Shown one piece after another: positions 37,843 through 46,723 of a DNA stretch of 64,000 bases; within the stretch, counting starts at the first letter, position 1; every line of letters starts with the position of its first letter. Below the pieces are notes generated by a model that was given only the letters and a program-made list of their open reading frames with translations, had not been told where the DNA came from and did not search any database. The DNA comes from Chitinimonas taiwanensis DSM 18899 (GTDB lineage: Bacteria; Pseudomonadota; Gammaproteobacteria; Burkholderiales; Chitinimonadaceae): contig NZ_FPKR01000003.1 in assembly GCF_900119825.1 (NCBI RefSeq), positions 296,633-360,632 on the forward strand, read 5' to 3'. The position numbers and the translations under genes were made by a program.

Positions 37843-37870
37843 GGGCGTGGTGGCGGAGTCGGAGTGGTGA

Positions 37871-38818
37871 TTAGGGTTTGGCCGGGATCACTTCGTAAGG
37901 CACCTGGATGGTGGCCAGCGTGCCGCCTTCGGGCGGTACGCTGATGATCAGCTCAGCGCGGCCGTTATACAAGACCTTGAGCCGTTCGCGGATATTGGCC
38001 AAGCCCACGCCGCCACCCGATTTGGGCACGAAGCCCATGCCGGTATCGAGTACATGCACGGCCAGCTTGCCATCGATGATCTCCGCGCTGATCTCCAGTC
38101 GGCCCCCTTCGGCCTTCGGTTCCAGGCCGTGCTTGATGGCGTTTTCCACCAGGGTCTGCAGCATCATGGACGGGAAGACCGCGGATTTGAGCCCTTCCGG
38201 CACGTTGACCTTGGGCTGCAGGCGTTCTTCCATACGCACCGCCATGATCTCGAGGAAGGCGCTGGACAGGCTGACCTGCTGACCGAGCGAAGGCCGGCCG
38301 CCCTCGCGCATCTGTGGCATGGCCGAGCGCAGATAGCGGATCAGGCTCTGTTGCATCTTGGATGCACGTGGTGGGTCGGTCTGGATCAGCTGGTCGATGC
38401 TGGCCAGGGTATTGAACAGGAAATGCGGTTCGATCTGGGCCTGCAGCGCTTCCATGCGCGCTTCCAGTACTGTGCGTTCCAGCTGTTCGGTCTCGGCGCG
38501 CTCGGTGGCGCGGCTGGCGGTCAGCTCGGCGCTGCGCTTGCCGCCGGCCACCACCTTGATGATGCAGGAGGCGACGATCAGCATGATCATCGGCTCGGGG
38601 CTGTTCATCATGCCGGCCAGCATCATGCCCAGGAAGGACACGATCATCAGCGTCTTCCACGGCACCACCGCCAGCCAGTCGAAGAAGCGCCACCACAGCA
38701 CGACGATGGCGTCGCCGATTTCGCGCAAGGTCTGTTTGGTATCGGATTGCTGCATGCTAATGGGCTTCTTCCTGGTTTCGCTACGCTGTTCGTACGGTGT
38801 GGTCTGATCGTCTTGCAT
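37871..38818 (-). CDS. LytS/AlgZ-type sensor histidine kinase
   Basis: A 315-residue kinase from ATG 38818, chosen because GAGGGCG precedes it; an ATG at 38848 is the alternative. Two transmembrane segments lie near 48-90 (VVPWKTLMIVSFLGMMLAGMM, EPMIMLIVASCIIKVVAG), followed by a coiled coil. The His_kinase domain has phospho-acceptor His132 in QAQIEPHFLFNTLASIDQLI, and the ATPase domain has LVENAIKHGLEP, DTGMGFVP and GVGLANIRERL. There is almost no periplasmic part, so it may sense membrane state. Its partner is the LytTR regulator downstream. Confidence 0.92.
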   Translation of the reverse strand: MQDDQTTPYEQRSETRKKPISMQQSDTKQTLREIGDAIVVLWWRFFDWLAVVPWKTLMIVSFLGMMLAGMMNSPEPMIMLIVASCIIKVVAGGKRSAELTASRATERAETEQLERTVLEARMEALQAQIEPHFLFNTLASIDQLIQTDPPRASKMQQSLIRYLRSAMPQMREGGRPSLGQQVSLSSAFLEIMAVRMEERLQPKVNVPEGLKSAVFPSMMLQTLVENAIKHGLEPKAEGGRLEISAEIIDGKLAVHVLDTGMGFVPKSGGGVGLANIRERLKVLYNGRAELIISVPPEGGTLATIQVPYEVIPAKP

Positions 38819-38974
38819 GGTATCGCCCTCGACTGGCTGGCTTTTCATGTGGCCAGATTAAGCAGGGGCGTGAACAGAGGACAGCGTGGAAAGATGCAAT
38901 GCGCGTTGGCAGGGATGGAATGCAGGACGCCGTGATATTCGGCGTCCTGCGCGCGTAGTGGCGGTTAACAAGCC

Positions 38975-41452
38975 CTAGTCTTCGCGTGCCGGCACCAGTA
39001 CGGTGCGGTTGCCATTGGTTTCCATTGGACTGACCAGGCCCGCCTGTTCCATCTGCTCAATCAGGCGCGCGGCACGGTTATAGCCAATGCGCAGCTCGCG
39101 CTGCACCGAGGAAATGGATGCCTTGCGGGTACGAATGACAAAGGCGACCGCCTTGTCATACATCTCGTCACCCTCGCCATCGCCGCCGCTAACGAGGCCA
39201 AACTCGCCCGCGCCACCTGCTTCGCCGCCCATACCTTCCACCTGGCCGGTTAGGATGCCTTCTATGTAATTGGGCTCGCCCTGCGACTTGAGGAATTCGA
39301 CCACGGCATGTACTTCCTCATCGGCCACGAAGGCGCCGTGGATGCGCTGCGGATAGCCGGTGCCGGGCGGCAGGAATAGGCCATCACCCTGGCCGAGCAG
39401 GCTTTCGGCGCCCATCTGGTCGAGAATCGTGCGCGAGTCGATCTTGCTGGAAACCTGGAAGGCGCAGCGGGTGGGGATATTGGCCTTGATCAGGCCGGTG
39501 ATCACGTCTACCGAGGGGCGCTGGGTGGCCAGGATCAGGTGGATGCCGGCCGCGCGGGCCTTTTGCGCGAGGCGCGCAATCAGCTGCTCGATCTGCTTGC
39601 CGGCCACCATCATCAGGTCGGCCAGCTCGTCGATCAGCACCACGATCAGCGGCAGCGGCTCGAGCGGTTCGGGATTATCCGGCGTCAGGCTGAAGGGGTT
39701 GGTCAGCTTCTCGCCGCGCTTGGCCGCTTCCTTGACCTTGGTATTGAAGCCAGCCAGATTGCGCACACCCATCGCGCTCATCAGCCGGTAGCGCTTTTCC
39801 ATTTCGGCTACGCACCAGTTCAGCGCGTTGGCGGCGTGCTTCATGTCGGTCACCACCGGGGCCAGCAGGTGCGGGATGCCTTCGTAGATGCTCAGTTCCA
39901 GCATCTTCGGGTCGACCATGATCAGGCGCACTTCCTCGGGCGTGGCCTTGTAGAGGAAGGACAGGATGATGGCATTCATGGCCACCGACTTGCCCGAGCC
40001 GGTAGTACCGGCCACCAGCATATGCGGCGCCTTGGCGAGGTCGGTCACCACCGGCTTGCCGGAAATATCCTTACCCATGGCCATGCTCAAGAGCGAGCTC
40101 GAATCATGATAGGGCTGCGAGCCGAGTATCTCGGACAGGCGCACGATCTGGCGCTTGGGGTTGGGTAGTTCGAGGCCCATATAGGTCTTGCCGGGGATCG
40201 TCTCGACCACGCGGATGCTGACCAGGGACAGCGCACGCGCCAGGTCCTTCATCAGATTGACCACCTGCGAGCCCTTGACGCCGACGGCCGGCTCCACCTC
40301 GTAGCGGGTGATCACCGGACCTGGGTAGGCGGCCACCACCTTCACTTCCACGCCGAATTCGGCCAGCTTGCGTTCGATCAGGCGCGAGGTGTATTCGATC
40401 GTCTCGTGGCTGACCACTTCCTGGGTCGGTGGCGGTGGCGACAGCAGGGTGATGCTAGGTAGCTCACCGCTGCCGCTATTGATCAGCGCCGGGGTCTTCT
40501 TGCTGACCATCTTGGGTTTGAGCGGGCTACTGGCTGTTGCGGCAGGTGCAGCTTCCTGAGGGGCGTCGTCCCAAGGTGGCAGCTCGTCCTCGGCGAATAG
40601 CGAGGGCTGGGCCTCGGCCAGCTTGGCTTTTTCCTGTGCCTTTTGCTCCAGCTCCAGCTCCTTGAGCATGGCCTTGGACGGCGGAATCTCCAGCGTAGGT
40701 TCCTCGATGCGCAAGGCGGGGGCATCCTCGAAACGCTGCTTCTCCACCGTGACGCGCTGCTCACGCGCCTGAGCGGCCGATTCGCCGATCTTGCGGTCCT
40801 GGCGTGCCTGCCAGAAGTCGAAGACGAAGCGGGCCTTGTCTTCTATCCAACCGCCGAGTTTTTCCATCAGCTCCAGCCAGGAAATGCCGGTGAACAGCGA
40901 TAGGCCAATCGCTAGGCTGGCCAGCAGGATCAGCGTGGCGCCGATAAAGCCGAGCCCATGGAACAGCCAGCTGCCGAGCGCAAAACCGAGAATGCCGCCC
41001 GGCCGGTCGGGCAGCGCCCAGCCCATGCCGTGCAGGCGTAGCGCTTCCATGCTGCTGCTGGACAGTAGCACCAGCAGATAGCCGCTGATGGCGACCACGG
41101 CCAGGCGGCGGTTCTGCTGTACCTTTTCCAGGCGTCGGTAACCCCACAGGATGGCGGCCAGGCAGAACACCACCCACCACCAGGCCGAGAAGCCGAACAG
41201 GGCCAGCAGCACATCGGCCAGCCAGGCGCCAAAGGCACCGCCCTTGTTCTGGATGGCGATCTGGGTGGCGGCATGCGACCAACCGGGGTCGGACGGGGTG
41301 TAGCTGGCCAGGATGATGACCAGATAGATGCCAGCCACCACCGCCAGCAGCCACCAGCTCTCGCGCAGCGCGGCCGCGAACTGCGGGGGCAGGGGATTCG
41401 ATTCGCGCGTGCTGCGCTTGGCTTCGTTCTTGGGACGGCGTGAGAAAAACAT
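38975..41452 (-). CDS. ftsK: DNA translocase FtsK
   Basis: An 825-residue FtsK/SpoIIIE protein from ATG 41452; a GTG two codons upstream is also possible. Four transmembrane helices occupy about 25-170. A linker rich in Pro, Glu and Ala (170-330) is shorter than in E. coli. The motor has Walker [14 protein letters not shown], Walker [16 protein letters not shown], and the [21 protein letters not shown] signature. The C-terminal gamma domain (about 755-825, [22 protein letters not shown]) binds KOPS sequences and activates XerCD at dif. FtsK moves chromosome termini through the division septum. It lies downstream of plsC and is apparently separately transcribed. Confidence 0.95.
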   Translation of the reverse strand: MFFSRRPKNEAKRSTRESNPLPPQFAAALRESWWLLAVVAGIYLVIILASYTPSDPGWSHAATQIAIQNKGGAFGAWLADVLLALFGFSAWWWVVFCLAAILWGYRRLEKVQQNRRLAVVAISGYLLVLLSSSSMEALRLHGMGWALPDRPGGILGFALGSWLFHGLGFIGATLILLASLAIGLSLFTGISWLELMEKLGGWIEDKARFVFDFWQARQDRKIGESAAQAREQRVTVEKQRFEDAPALRIEEPTLEIPPSKAMLKELELEQKAQEKAKLAEAQPSLFAEDELPPWDDAPQEAAPAATASSPLKPKMVSKKTPALINSGSGELPSITLLSPPPPTQEVVSHETIEYTSRLIERKLAEFGVEVKVVAAYPGPVITRYEVEPAVGVKGSQVVNLMKDLARALSLVSIRVVETIPGKTYMGLELPNPKRQIVRLSEILGSQPYHDSSSLLSMAMGKDISGKPVVTDLAKAPHMLVAGTTGSGKSVAMNAIILSFLYKATPEEVRLIMVDPKMLELSIYEGIPHLLAPVVTDMKHAANALNWCVAEMEKRYRLMSAMGVRNLAGFNTKVKEAAKRGEKLTNPFSLTPDNPEPLEPLPLIVVLIDELADLMMVAGKQIEQLIARLAQKARAAGIHLILATQRPSVDVITGLIKANIPTRCAFQVSSKIDSRTILDQMGAESLLGQGDGLFLPPGTGYPQRIHGAFVADEEVHAVVEFLKSQGEPNYIEGILTGQVEGMGGEAGGAGEFGLVSGGDGEGDEMYDKAVAFVIRTRKASISSVQRELRIGYNRAARLIEQMEQAGLVSPMETNGNRTVLVPARED

Positions 41453-41566
41453 GGGCACGGTCTGAAAGAGAATGGCGCAGATTATACCCGCAGCATAAGC
41501 GCCGCCGGGGCGCGCTTCGGCCTGGTTGCCGGTATTTGTGGACAGGAGGGTACGCTGTCCAGATGA

Positions 41567-42310
41567 CTATTCGAGGAAGCGCTTCTGCCAACCCAGATAC
41601 AGACGATGGGCGTGTTCCTTCATCGCCTCGGCCGATTCGAAATGGGCCGGATCGATCGGCTCGAACACATGGTAGTCGGCCCGCGGGTTTGGTGAGGTGG
41701 CGATCTGCCACAGCTTGTAGAGCAGGTGCTGGTCGGCCCACTCGAAGCGCTCCTGCGCCTGGTAATGCAGGAAGACTGGCAGCAGCGGCACGCCGCTCTC
41801 ATAACTGGCGATAAACGCGCCATTGAAGAAGCGCCCACCCAGGCGGCGTCCCTTGCAGCCACCTTCCGGATAGAGGGCCAGATTGCTGCCGCTGCGCGCG
41901 GCATCGACCAGGGCCTGGGTGGCGGCCTTGCGCGAATCGGACGACTCGCGCTTGACGAATAGGGTGCCGGCGGCCACGGCCACCCGGCCAACTATCCACC
42001 AGTCGGCCACCTCGGCCTTGGCCAGCGAGCGCACCGGGAACAGGGCGGGGATGCCGATATCCTCGAAGGCGGACGGATGGTTGGCGATCAGCACATAGCG
42101 CGGCGGCAGGCTGCCGCGGTAGTGCTGATGCAGGCGCAATTCCACCCCCAACGCGCGCACGAAGCTGCGGCACCAGGCGCGAAAGGGCAGCGGGTAGACG
42201 CGCCGGATCAGAGCGGTGGGCAGCTGGGCCAGCGCCAGCATCAGTAGCGTGAACAGCGCCAGTTCCAGCACGGCGATCAGGCGCCACAACAGCTTGAGCA
42301 GCGCGAGCAT
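41567..42310 (-). CDS. Lysophospholipid acyltransferase, PlsC family
   Basis: A 247-residue membrane acyltransferase. A hydrophobic N-terminus (LLKLLWRLIAVLELALFTLLMLALAQL) anchors it. The catalytic motif reads NHPSAFED: His78 with Asp84, a gap one residue longer than the usual HX4D, so either Glu83 takes the acid role or the loop is shifted. The acyl-acceptor motif is LYPEGG (usually FPEGT). The enzyme probably acylates lysophosphatidate or another lysolipid, although true PlsC may be elsewhere. It lies 40 bp downstream of the motA-type gene on the same strand. Confidence 0.8.
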   Translation of the reverse strand: MLALLKLLWRLIAVLELALFTLLMLALAQLPTALIRRVYPLPFRAWCRSFVRALGVELRLHQHYRGSLPPRYVLIANHPSAFEDIGIPALFPVRSLAKAEVADWWIVGRVAVAAGTLFVKRESSDSRKAATQALVDAARSGSNLALYPEGGCKGRRLGGRFFNGAFIASYESGVPLLPVFLHYQAQERFEWADQHLLYKLWQIATSPNPRADYHVFEPIDPAHFESAEAMKEHAHRLYLGWQKRFLE

Positions 42311-42350
42311 GGTGAACCTTGTCGGGAAGGGGGCGGGTGTGCGCGCCAGT

Positions 42351-43091
42351 TTAGGCCAGGAAGCCGCGCAGCTTGTTTTCGATGATGCGCGGGTTTTCGC
42401 CGTGGGCGATGGCAAACAGTCCCTCGGTGATCATCTCGCGCCGTTTGACCTCGCTGGCCACCAGGTATTTGAGCTTATTGCTGATGGGCAGGAAGAGCAG
42501 GTTGGCTGAACCGACGCCATAGATGGTGGCGACGAAGGCCACCGCGATGCCCGAACCGAGCTTGCTCGGATCGGTGAGGTTTTCCATCACATGGATCAGG
42601 CCCATCACCGCGCCGAGGATGCCGATGGTCGGTGCATAGCCGCCGGCTGCTTCCCAGATCTTGGCCGCAGCGCGGTGTTTTTCCTCATAGCTGCCGATTT
42701 CCAGCTCCATGGTATGGCGGATCGCTTCCGGCTCGGCACCATCCACCAGCATCTGCAGCGCACGCTTCACAAACGGGTCTTTCTCGGCCGCCAGGGGGTT
42801 TTCCAGCGCCAGCAGGCCGCCACGCCGGGCGATATTGCTCCAGTTGACCACGCTCTTGATCCAAGGCTCGAGCGCCATCGGCGGTGGGGTGGCCATCCAT
42901 TTCAGCATGCGCATACCCAGCATGAAGCTGGGCAGGCTGCTCTGCAGCAGTACCGCGCCCAGGGTGCCACCAATAACGATCAGGAAGGCCGTGCCTTGCA
43001 GCAGCGAGGAGATCTGGCCGCCTTCCAGCACTTGGCCGCCGAGTATGGCGAGCATGCCTAGCAGCAGGCCGATCAGACTTAATCTGTCCAT
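42351..43091 (-). CDS. Flagellar motor stator protein, MotA/MotC type
   Basis: A 246-residue MotA-family protein starting MDRLSLIGLLLGMLAILGGQVLEGG. Four transmembrane helices are visible: two at the N-terminus and two near 145-200 (APTIGILGAVMGLIHVMENL, GIAVAFVATIYGVGSANLLFLPI). The conserved cytoplasmic loop has VKRALQMLVDGAEPEAIRHTMELEI. MotA/MotC with MotB/MotD makes the proton- or sodium-driven stator. No MotB-like gene follows; plsC comes next, so the B subunit must be elsewhere. It lies downstream of fliA in the flagellar block. An ATG at 43091 is chosen over the TTG at 43103. Confidence 0.88.
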   Translation of the reverse strand: MDRLSLIGLLLGMLAILGGQVLEGGQISSLLQGTAFLIVIGGTLGAVLLQSSLPSFMLGMRMLKWMATPPPMALEPWIKSVVNWSNIARRGGLLALENPLAAEKDPFVKRALQMLVDGAEPEAIRHTMELEIGSYEEKHRAAAKIWEAAGGYAPTIGILGAVMGLIHVMENLTDPSKLGSGIAVAFVATIYGVGSANLLFLPISNKLKYLVASEVKRREMITEGLFAIAHGENPRIIENKLRGFLA

Positions 43092-43176
43092 GAGGATGGG
43101 CAATCTTCTTGTTGGGCGGGTTCGCCGGGTTTATAGCAGATTTCCGGCCCGGACCGCACGGTGCCTGGGCTGGCTG

Positions 43177-43923
43177 TTACTTTTCCGTCCAGTCGCGCAG
43201 GCGCGCACGCAGGCGGGCGACGGCCTGGCTATGCAGCTGGCTGACGCGCGATTCGGTGACATTGAGTACCGCGCCGATTTCCTTCAGGTTCAGCTCCTGC
43301 TCGTAATACAGGGCCATCACCATCTTTTCACGCTCGGGCAGCCGGGCGATGCCGTCCACTAGCACGCGACGGAAGTCGCTATCGTCCAGTTCGCGTAGCG
43401 GGTCGGCATCGTGGTCGGCAGCCAGATTGTCGAGCGAGTTGCGCCCGTCTTCCTCGTTGTCGAAATCGTCGTAGTAGACGAGCTGATGGCCACGGCAGTC
43501 GGACAGCATCTCCTGGTAATCGGTCAGCGACACGCCCATCTCGGCCGCCACATCGGCTTCGCTGGGCGCGTGGCCGAGGCTGTGACCAAGCTTGACGATG
43601 GCTGCCTCGATATCGCGCATCGAACGGCGCAGCTGGCGTGGCATCCAGTCCGCCTCGCGCAGCTCATCCAGCATGGCGCCGCGGATGCGCTGGGTGGCGA
43701 AGGTCTCGAATTGCACGCCGGCCAGTGGGTCGAAATTGCGCGCGGCCTCCATCAGGCCGATCAGACCGGCCTGGATCAGGTCATCCACCTCCACACTGGC
43801 GGGCAGGCGCGCCACCATGTGATAGGCAAGCTTCTTCACCAGCGGCGCATGCGTGCTGACGCGCGTCTCGACCGGATCGGCAGCGTGTTGCTTGTAGGCG
43901 CCCAGGGCGCGGGTGGAGGACAT
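43177..43923 (-). CDS. fliA: Flagellar sigma factor FliA (sigma-28)
   Basis: A 248-residue sigma-70 family factor. Region 2 is VDDLIQAGLIGLMEAARNFDPLAGVQFETFATQRIRGAMLDELREADWMPR near 52-102, region 3 is SLTDYQEMLSDC, and region 4 is LNLKEIGAVLNVTESRVSQLHSQAVARLRARL at the C-terminus. FliA directs late flagellar and chemotaxis genes and is inhibited by FlgM. The start is the ATG at 43923; a TTG upstream is not needed. It lies about 200 bp downstream of flhG. The gap has a palindrome but no clear promoter. Confidence 0.94.
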   Translation of the reverse strand: MSSTRALGAYKQHAADPVETRVSTHAPLVKKLAYHMVARLPASVEVDDLIQAGLIGLMEAARNFDPLAGVQFETFATQRIRGAMLDELREADWMPRQLRRSMRDIEAAIVKLGHSLGHAPSEADVAAEMGVSLTDYQEMLSDCRGHQLVYYDDFDNEEDGRNSLDNLAADHDADPLRELDDSDFRRVLVDGIARLPEREKMVMALYYEQELNLKEIGAVLNVTESRVSQLHSQAVARLRARLRDWTEK

Positions 43924-44105
43924 GCGCGAGGTCAAAGCGAGGAAAGATGGCTTCTTTATGCGCCAGACTGGCGGGGATTACCAAGTTCGGCGCGTACTGG
44001 CGCAAACCGGCTTGCGGGCAAGAGTAGCAACGGCCGCCTGGGCTGGCAATCTGGCCGCGCCTGCGGTTTTCCCGCGCTGCTTGCAGGGATTTGATTTGGC
44101 AGGAT

Positions 44106-44121
44106 AAAGCACGCGTGCTTT
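44106..44121. repeat. 16-bp perfect palindrome at the end of flhG
   Basis: AAAGCACGCGTGCTTT overlaps the flhG stop codon. It may act as a weak terminator or processing site between flhG and fliA. No T-run extends beyond the stem. Confidence 0.4.
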
Positions 44122-45016
44122 AGCGTAGCGAGGCCAGCCGACGGCTGACATCCAGCGCGCGGTAGAGCAGATTGGCGCGGTCGGCGCTGTGGGCGCGGCG
44201 TGGCCAATGCTGCATGACCGAGGCCAGCTGGGTGAAAGCCTCCACTGCCTCGGCCTGCGGGAAGGCCTGCGCCACCGGCTGGCCGAGCTGGTCGGCGCGC
44301 GCCAGCTGTTCGTCTTCGGGCACGAAGCCGACCAGCTTGAGGCGTACGTCCAGATAGCGGCCGGCAACCTCCTTGACCCGCTGGAACAGGGCCATGGCGG
44401 TTTCCAGCGTACGCACCCGGTTGGCCAGCACCCAGAACTGGCGCCGGCCGAATTCGGTATGCAGGCGCTTGATGCTGGCATAGGCATCGGTGATCGACTC
44501 GCCCGAGGGGGTGATCACCACCACCACATCGTCGGCCGCCAGCGCCAGGCCCGGTGCGCTGCCTTCCACCACCGGGCGCGCATCCACCAGCACCCAGTCT
44601 ATGCGTGCGATCAGGGAATCGTATTCATCGGCCAGCTGCTCGGCCCGGCCGGGTGGCAGGTGGCCGGCCTGGGCCAGCGAGAGTTTGAGCGGCATCAGCT
44701 CGAAACCCGGGGCGGCCAGCAGCAGCTCATCCAGGCGCACATCGCGCCCGGCCACATGTTCGAAGGCGAAGCGCTGGCGCAGCTGCAGGCGGTGCACGGC
44801 ATTGTGACGGCTATCGTCCTCATCCAGCAGCAGCACGCGCCGGTCCTGGGCTGCCAGTGCGCTGGCCAGGTTCAGCGCCAGGCTGGTCACGCCGGTGCGG
44901 CTGCCGCCAGTCAGTGCAACGGCGCGGCCGCCGGGACCGCCCACCAGGCGGCGCAGGCTGGCGGCCTGGTCCACCGCAATGGTGGCGACGCTATTATCCA
45001 TGCGACCCATGGCCAT
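44120..45016 (-). CDS. flhG: FlhG/FleN flagellar number regulator with degenerate ATPase motifs
   Basis: A 298-residue MinD/ParA-fold protein placed right after flhF, which fixes its identity. The N-terminal DQAASLR (16-22) is the DQAxxLR motif that stimulates the FlhF GTPase. The nucleotide site is unusual: the P-loop position reads GGSRTGVTS (37-45) and lacks both lysines of the deviant Walker A; the following Asp motif is LLLDEDDSRHN, and switch II is VLVDARPVVEG. ATP binding or dimerisation on the membrane may be lost. FlhG normally limits flagellar number and represses FlrA/FleQ. It is 8 bp after flhF and probably in the same operon. MAMGRMD offers three possible ATG starts. Confidence 0.85.
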   Translation of the reverse strand: MAMGRMDNSVATIAVDQAASLRRLVGGPGGRAVALTGGSRTGVTSLALNLASALAAQDRRVLLLDEDDSRHNAVHRLQLRQRFAFEHVAGRDVRLDELLLAAPGFELMPLKLSLAQAGHLPPGRAEQLADEYDSLIARIDWVLVDARPVVEGSAPGLALAADDVVVVITPSGESITDAYASIKRLHTEFGRRQFWVLANRVRTLETAMALFQRVKEVAGRYLDVRLKLVGFVPEDEQLARADQLGQPVAQAFPQAEAVEAFTQLASVMQHWPRRAHSADRANLLYRALDVSRRLASLR

Positions 45017-45024
45017 GCTCCGCC

Positions 45025-46659
45025 TCAGGCCGCCGCTTCACGCCAGGAGAAATCCAGCGCCGGTGCCTGGCTCTGTGCGCCAAGAAACAGCGGGTACTCC
45101 TCATTCTTTAGCCGGTAGGCCGGTGCCTCGGGCGGCGTCTTGAACACGCGGTCGACCAGATAGAGCGCGCTGGCGATATGCAGGTCCTCGGGCACGCGCT
45201 GGCCATTGGTCATGTAATACAGCGGCAGCTTGTAGCGCACGATCACATCCAGGCCGCTGCCGAGCGAAAAGGCCTCATCGGTCTTGGTGAAGATGCAACC
45301 GGCCAGATTGTCGCCATGGTAGCGACGCACCACATCATCCAGCGTGGTGCCCTGTGCATTCGCGCTCAGCAGCAGCAGGCGCTTGACCGGCGTGCTCTGC
45401 CCGGCCAAGAGGGCGATCTGGTCGACCAGGCGCTGATCGCGCTGGCTCATGCCCACGGTATCGATGAGCACCAGATGGCGGTTGCGCAGATCGGCCAGGG
45501 TCTGGGCCAGATCGGTCTCATCGGTGACTGCATACACGGGCACGCCGAGGATCTTGCCATAGATGCGCAACTGGTCCTGGGCGCCGATCCGGTAGCCGTC
45601 GGTGGTGATCAGCGCGACCTTGGCCGCACCATGGCGCAGCGTGGCGCGTGCGGCCAGCTTGGCCACGGTGGTGGTCTTGCCCACCCCGGTCGGGCCGACC
45701 AGTGCATACACGCCACCGGCTTCCACGATGTCGGCACCGGGGCCGACGGTGGGCAGATTGTGCTGCAGCGCGGTGCGCGCCCACTTCATGCCGCGCTCGG
45801 TGCTATAGCCCTGCGGCATATGCTCGACGATCTGGCGGCTCAGCGCCGGGCTGAAGCCGACCGAGAGCAAGCGACGCAGCACTTCCAGCCGCTCGGGCGC
45901 ATGGCGCTTGAGTTCGTTCCAGGCAAGGCCGGCCAGCTGCCCTTCCAGCAGGCTGCGCAGCATCTTGATCTCGCTGGAGATGTCTTCCACCTCGTGGCTG
46001 ATGCTGTCGATTTTCTTGACCTGCTCATCGGGCACCGCAGGTGGATTTGTCGCCGCGGCGGGTTGGGCCGCCTCAGTCGATACGGCGCTGGGCACTGGCG
46101 CTTCGGGCTTGGCGGCAATCGGCACCTCGGCCGGCGCCAGCGTGGGTTCCACGCGCGCCTGCGGTGCCGCTTCGCGAGTCAGATCGAGCTCGGGCGGCTC
46201 GTAGCGATAGCGCGGCGAGAAGGCGGCACCCGAAGTCGGATGGTTATCGGGCACCACATCGCCGCCCACCTTGGCCGAGGCCATCATGGTGGGCAGGCGG
46301 CTGGCGGCCGGGCGCGCCGTGGGGCGCACATCGTCCAGGGTCGGCTCCTCGTCGTCATCGAGCTCGGGCGGTAGCGCATAGGTGCGCTGCATGGCGCGCG
46401 CGCCGCCGGCCGGTGGGCGCGGACTGATGAGGGCATCGGGGCTGGCAGCCTTGGACGGGCTGCTGGCTGGCGCGCTGGGCCGGCCCGCCGGTTTGGGCTG
46501 GGTCAGCGCCGATACCTCGGTATCGGCGACCGCCATGATCTCGATATGCCCATCCGGCAGCTGGCGATTGGAGAGGATCAGTGCGTCTGGGCCCAGCTCG
46601 TCGCGCACCTGCTTGAGCACCTCACGCGTGCTCGCTCCATGGAATTTTTTCACTACCAT
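45025..46659 (-). CDS. flhF: Flagellar SRP-like GTPase FlhF
   Basis: A 544-residue SRP-GTPase that places the flagellum at the pole. The N-terminal B domain (MVVKKFHGASTREVLKQVRDELGPDALILSNRQ) is followed by a long Pro/Ala/Glu-rich linker (about 50-210). The NG domain comes next, with P-loop GPTGVGKTTTVAKLAA at 322-337 and the G3/G4 elements (HLVLIDTVGMSQRDQ, FTKTDEAFSLGSGLDVI). It partners with FlhG. It lies between flhA and flhG on the same strand. The linker is longer than in gammaproteobacteria, as is usual for betaproteobacteria. Confidence 0.95.
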   Translation of the reverse strand: MVVKKFHGASTREVLKQVRDELGPDALILSNRQLPDGHIEIMAVADTEVSALTQPKPAGRPSAPASSPSKAASPDALISPRPPAGGARAMQRTYALPPELDDDEEPTLDDVRPTARPAASRLPTMMASAKVGGDVVPDNHPTSGAAFSPRYRYEPPELDLTREAAPQARVEPTLAPAEVPIAAKPEAPVPSAVSTEAAQPAAATNPPAVPDEQVKKIDSISHEVEDISSEIKMLRSLLEGQLAGLAWNELKRHAPERLEVLRRLLSVGFSPALSRQIVEHMPQGYSTERGMKWARTALQHNLPTVGPGADIVEAGGVYALVGPTGVGKTTTVAKLAARATLRHGAAKVALITTDGYRIGAQDQLRIYGKILGVPVYAVTDETDLAQTLADLRNRHLVLIDTVGMSQRDQRLVDQIALLAGQSTPVKRLLLLSANAQGTTLDDVVRRYHGDNLAGCIFTKTDEAFSLGSGLDVIVRYKLPLYYMTNGQRVPEDLHIASALYLVDRVFKTPPEAPAYRLKNEEYPLFLGAQSQAPALDFSWREAAA

Positions 46660-46723
46660 GTCCTGTCCTTTCCCGATTGGGTGCGGTGTTTGGCTTCACC
46701 GTCTATCACTATGCGGCCTTGCA

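Noticed and set aside
45178..46374. 398-codon frame antisense to flhF
   Set aside because: flhF is certain and the antisense product has the same composition bias as the other shadow frames.
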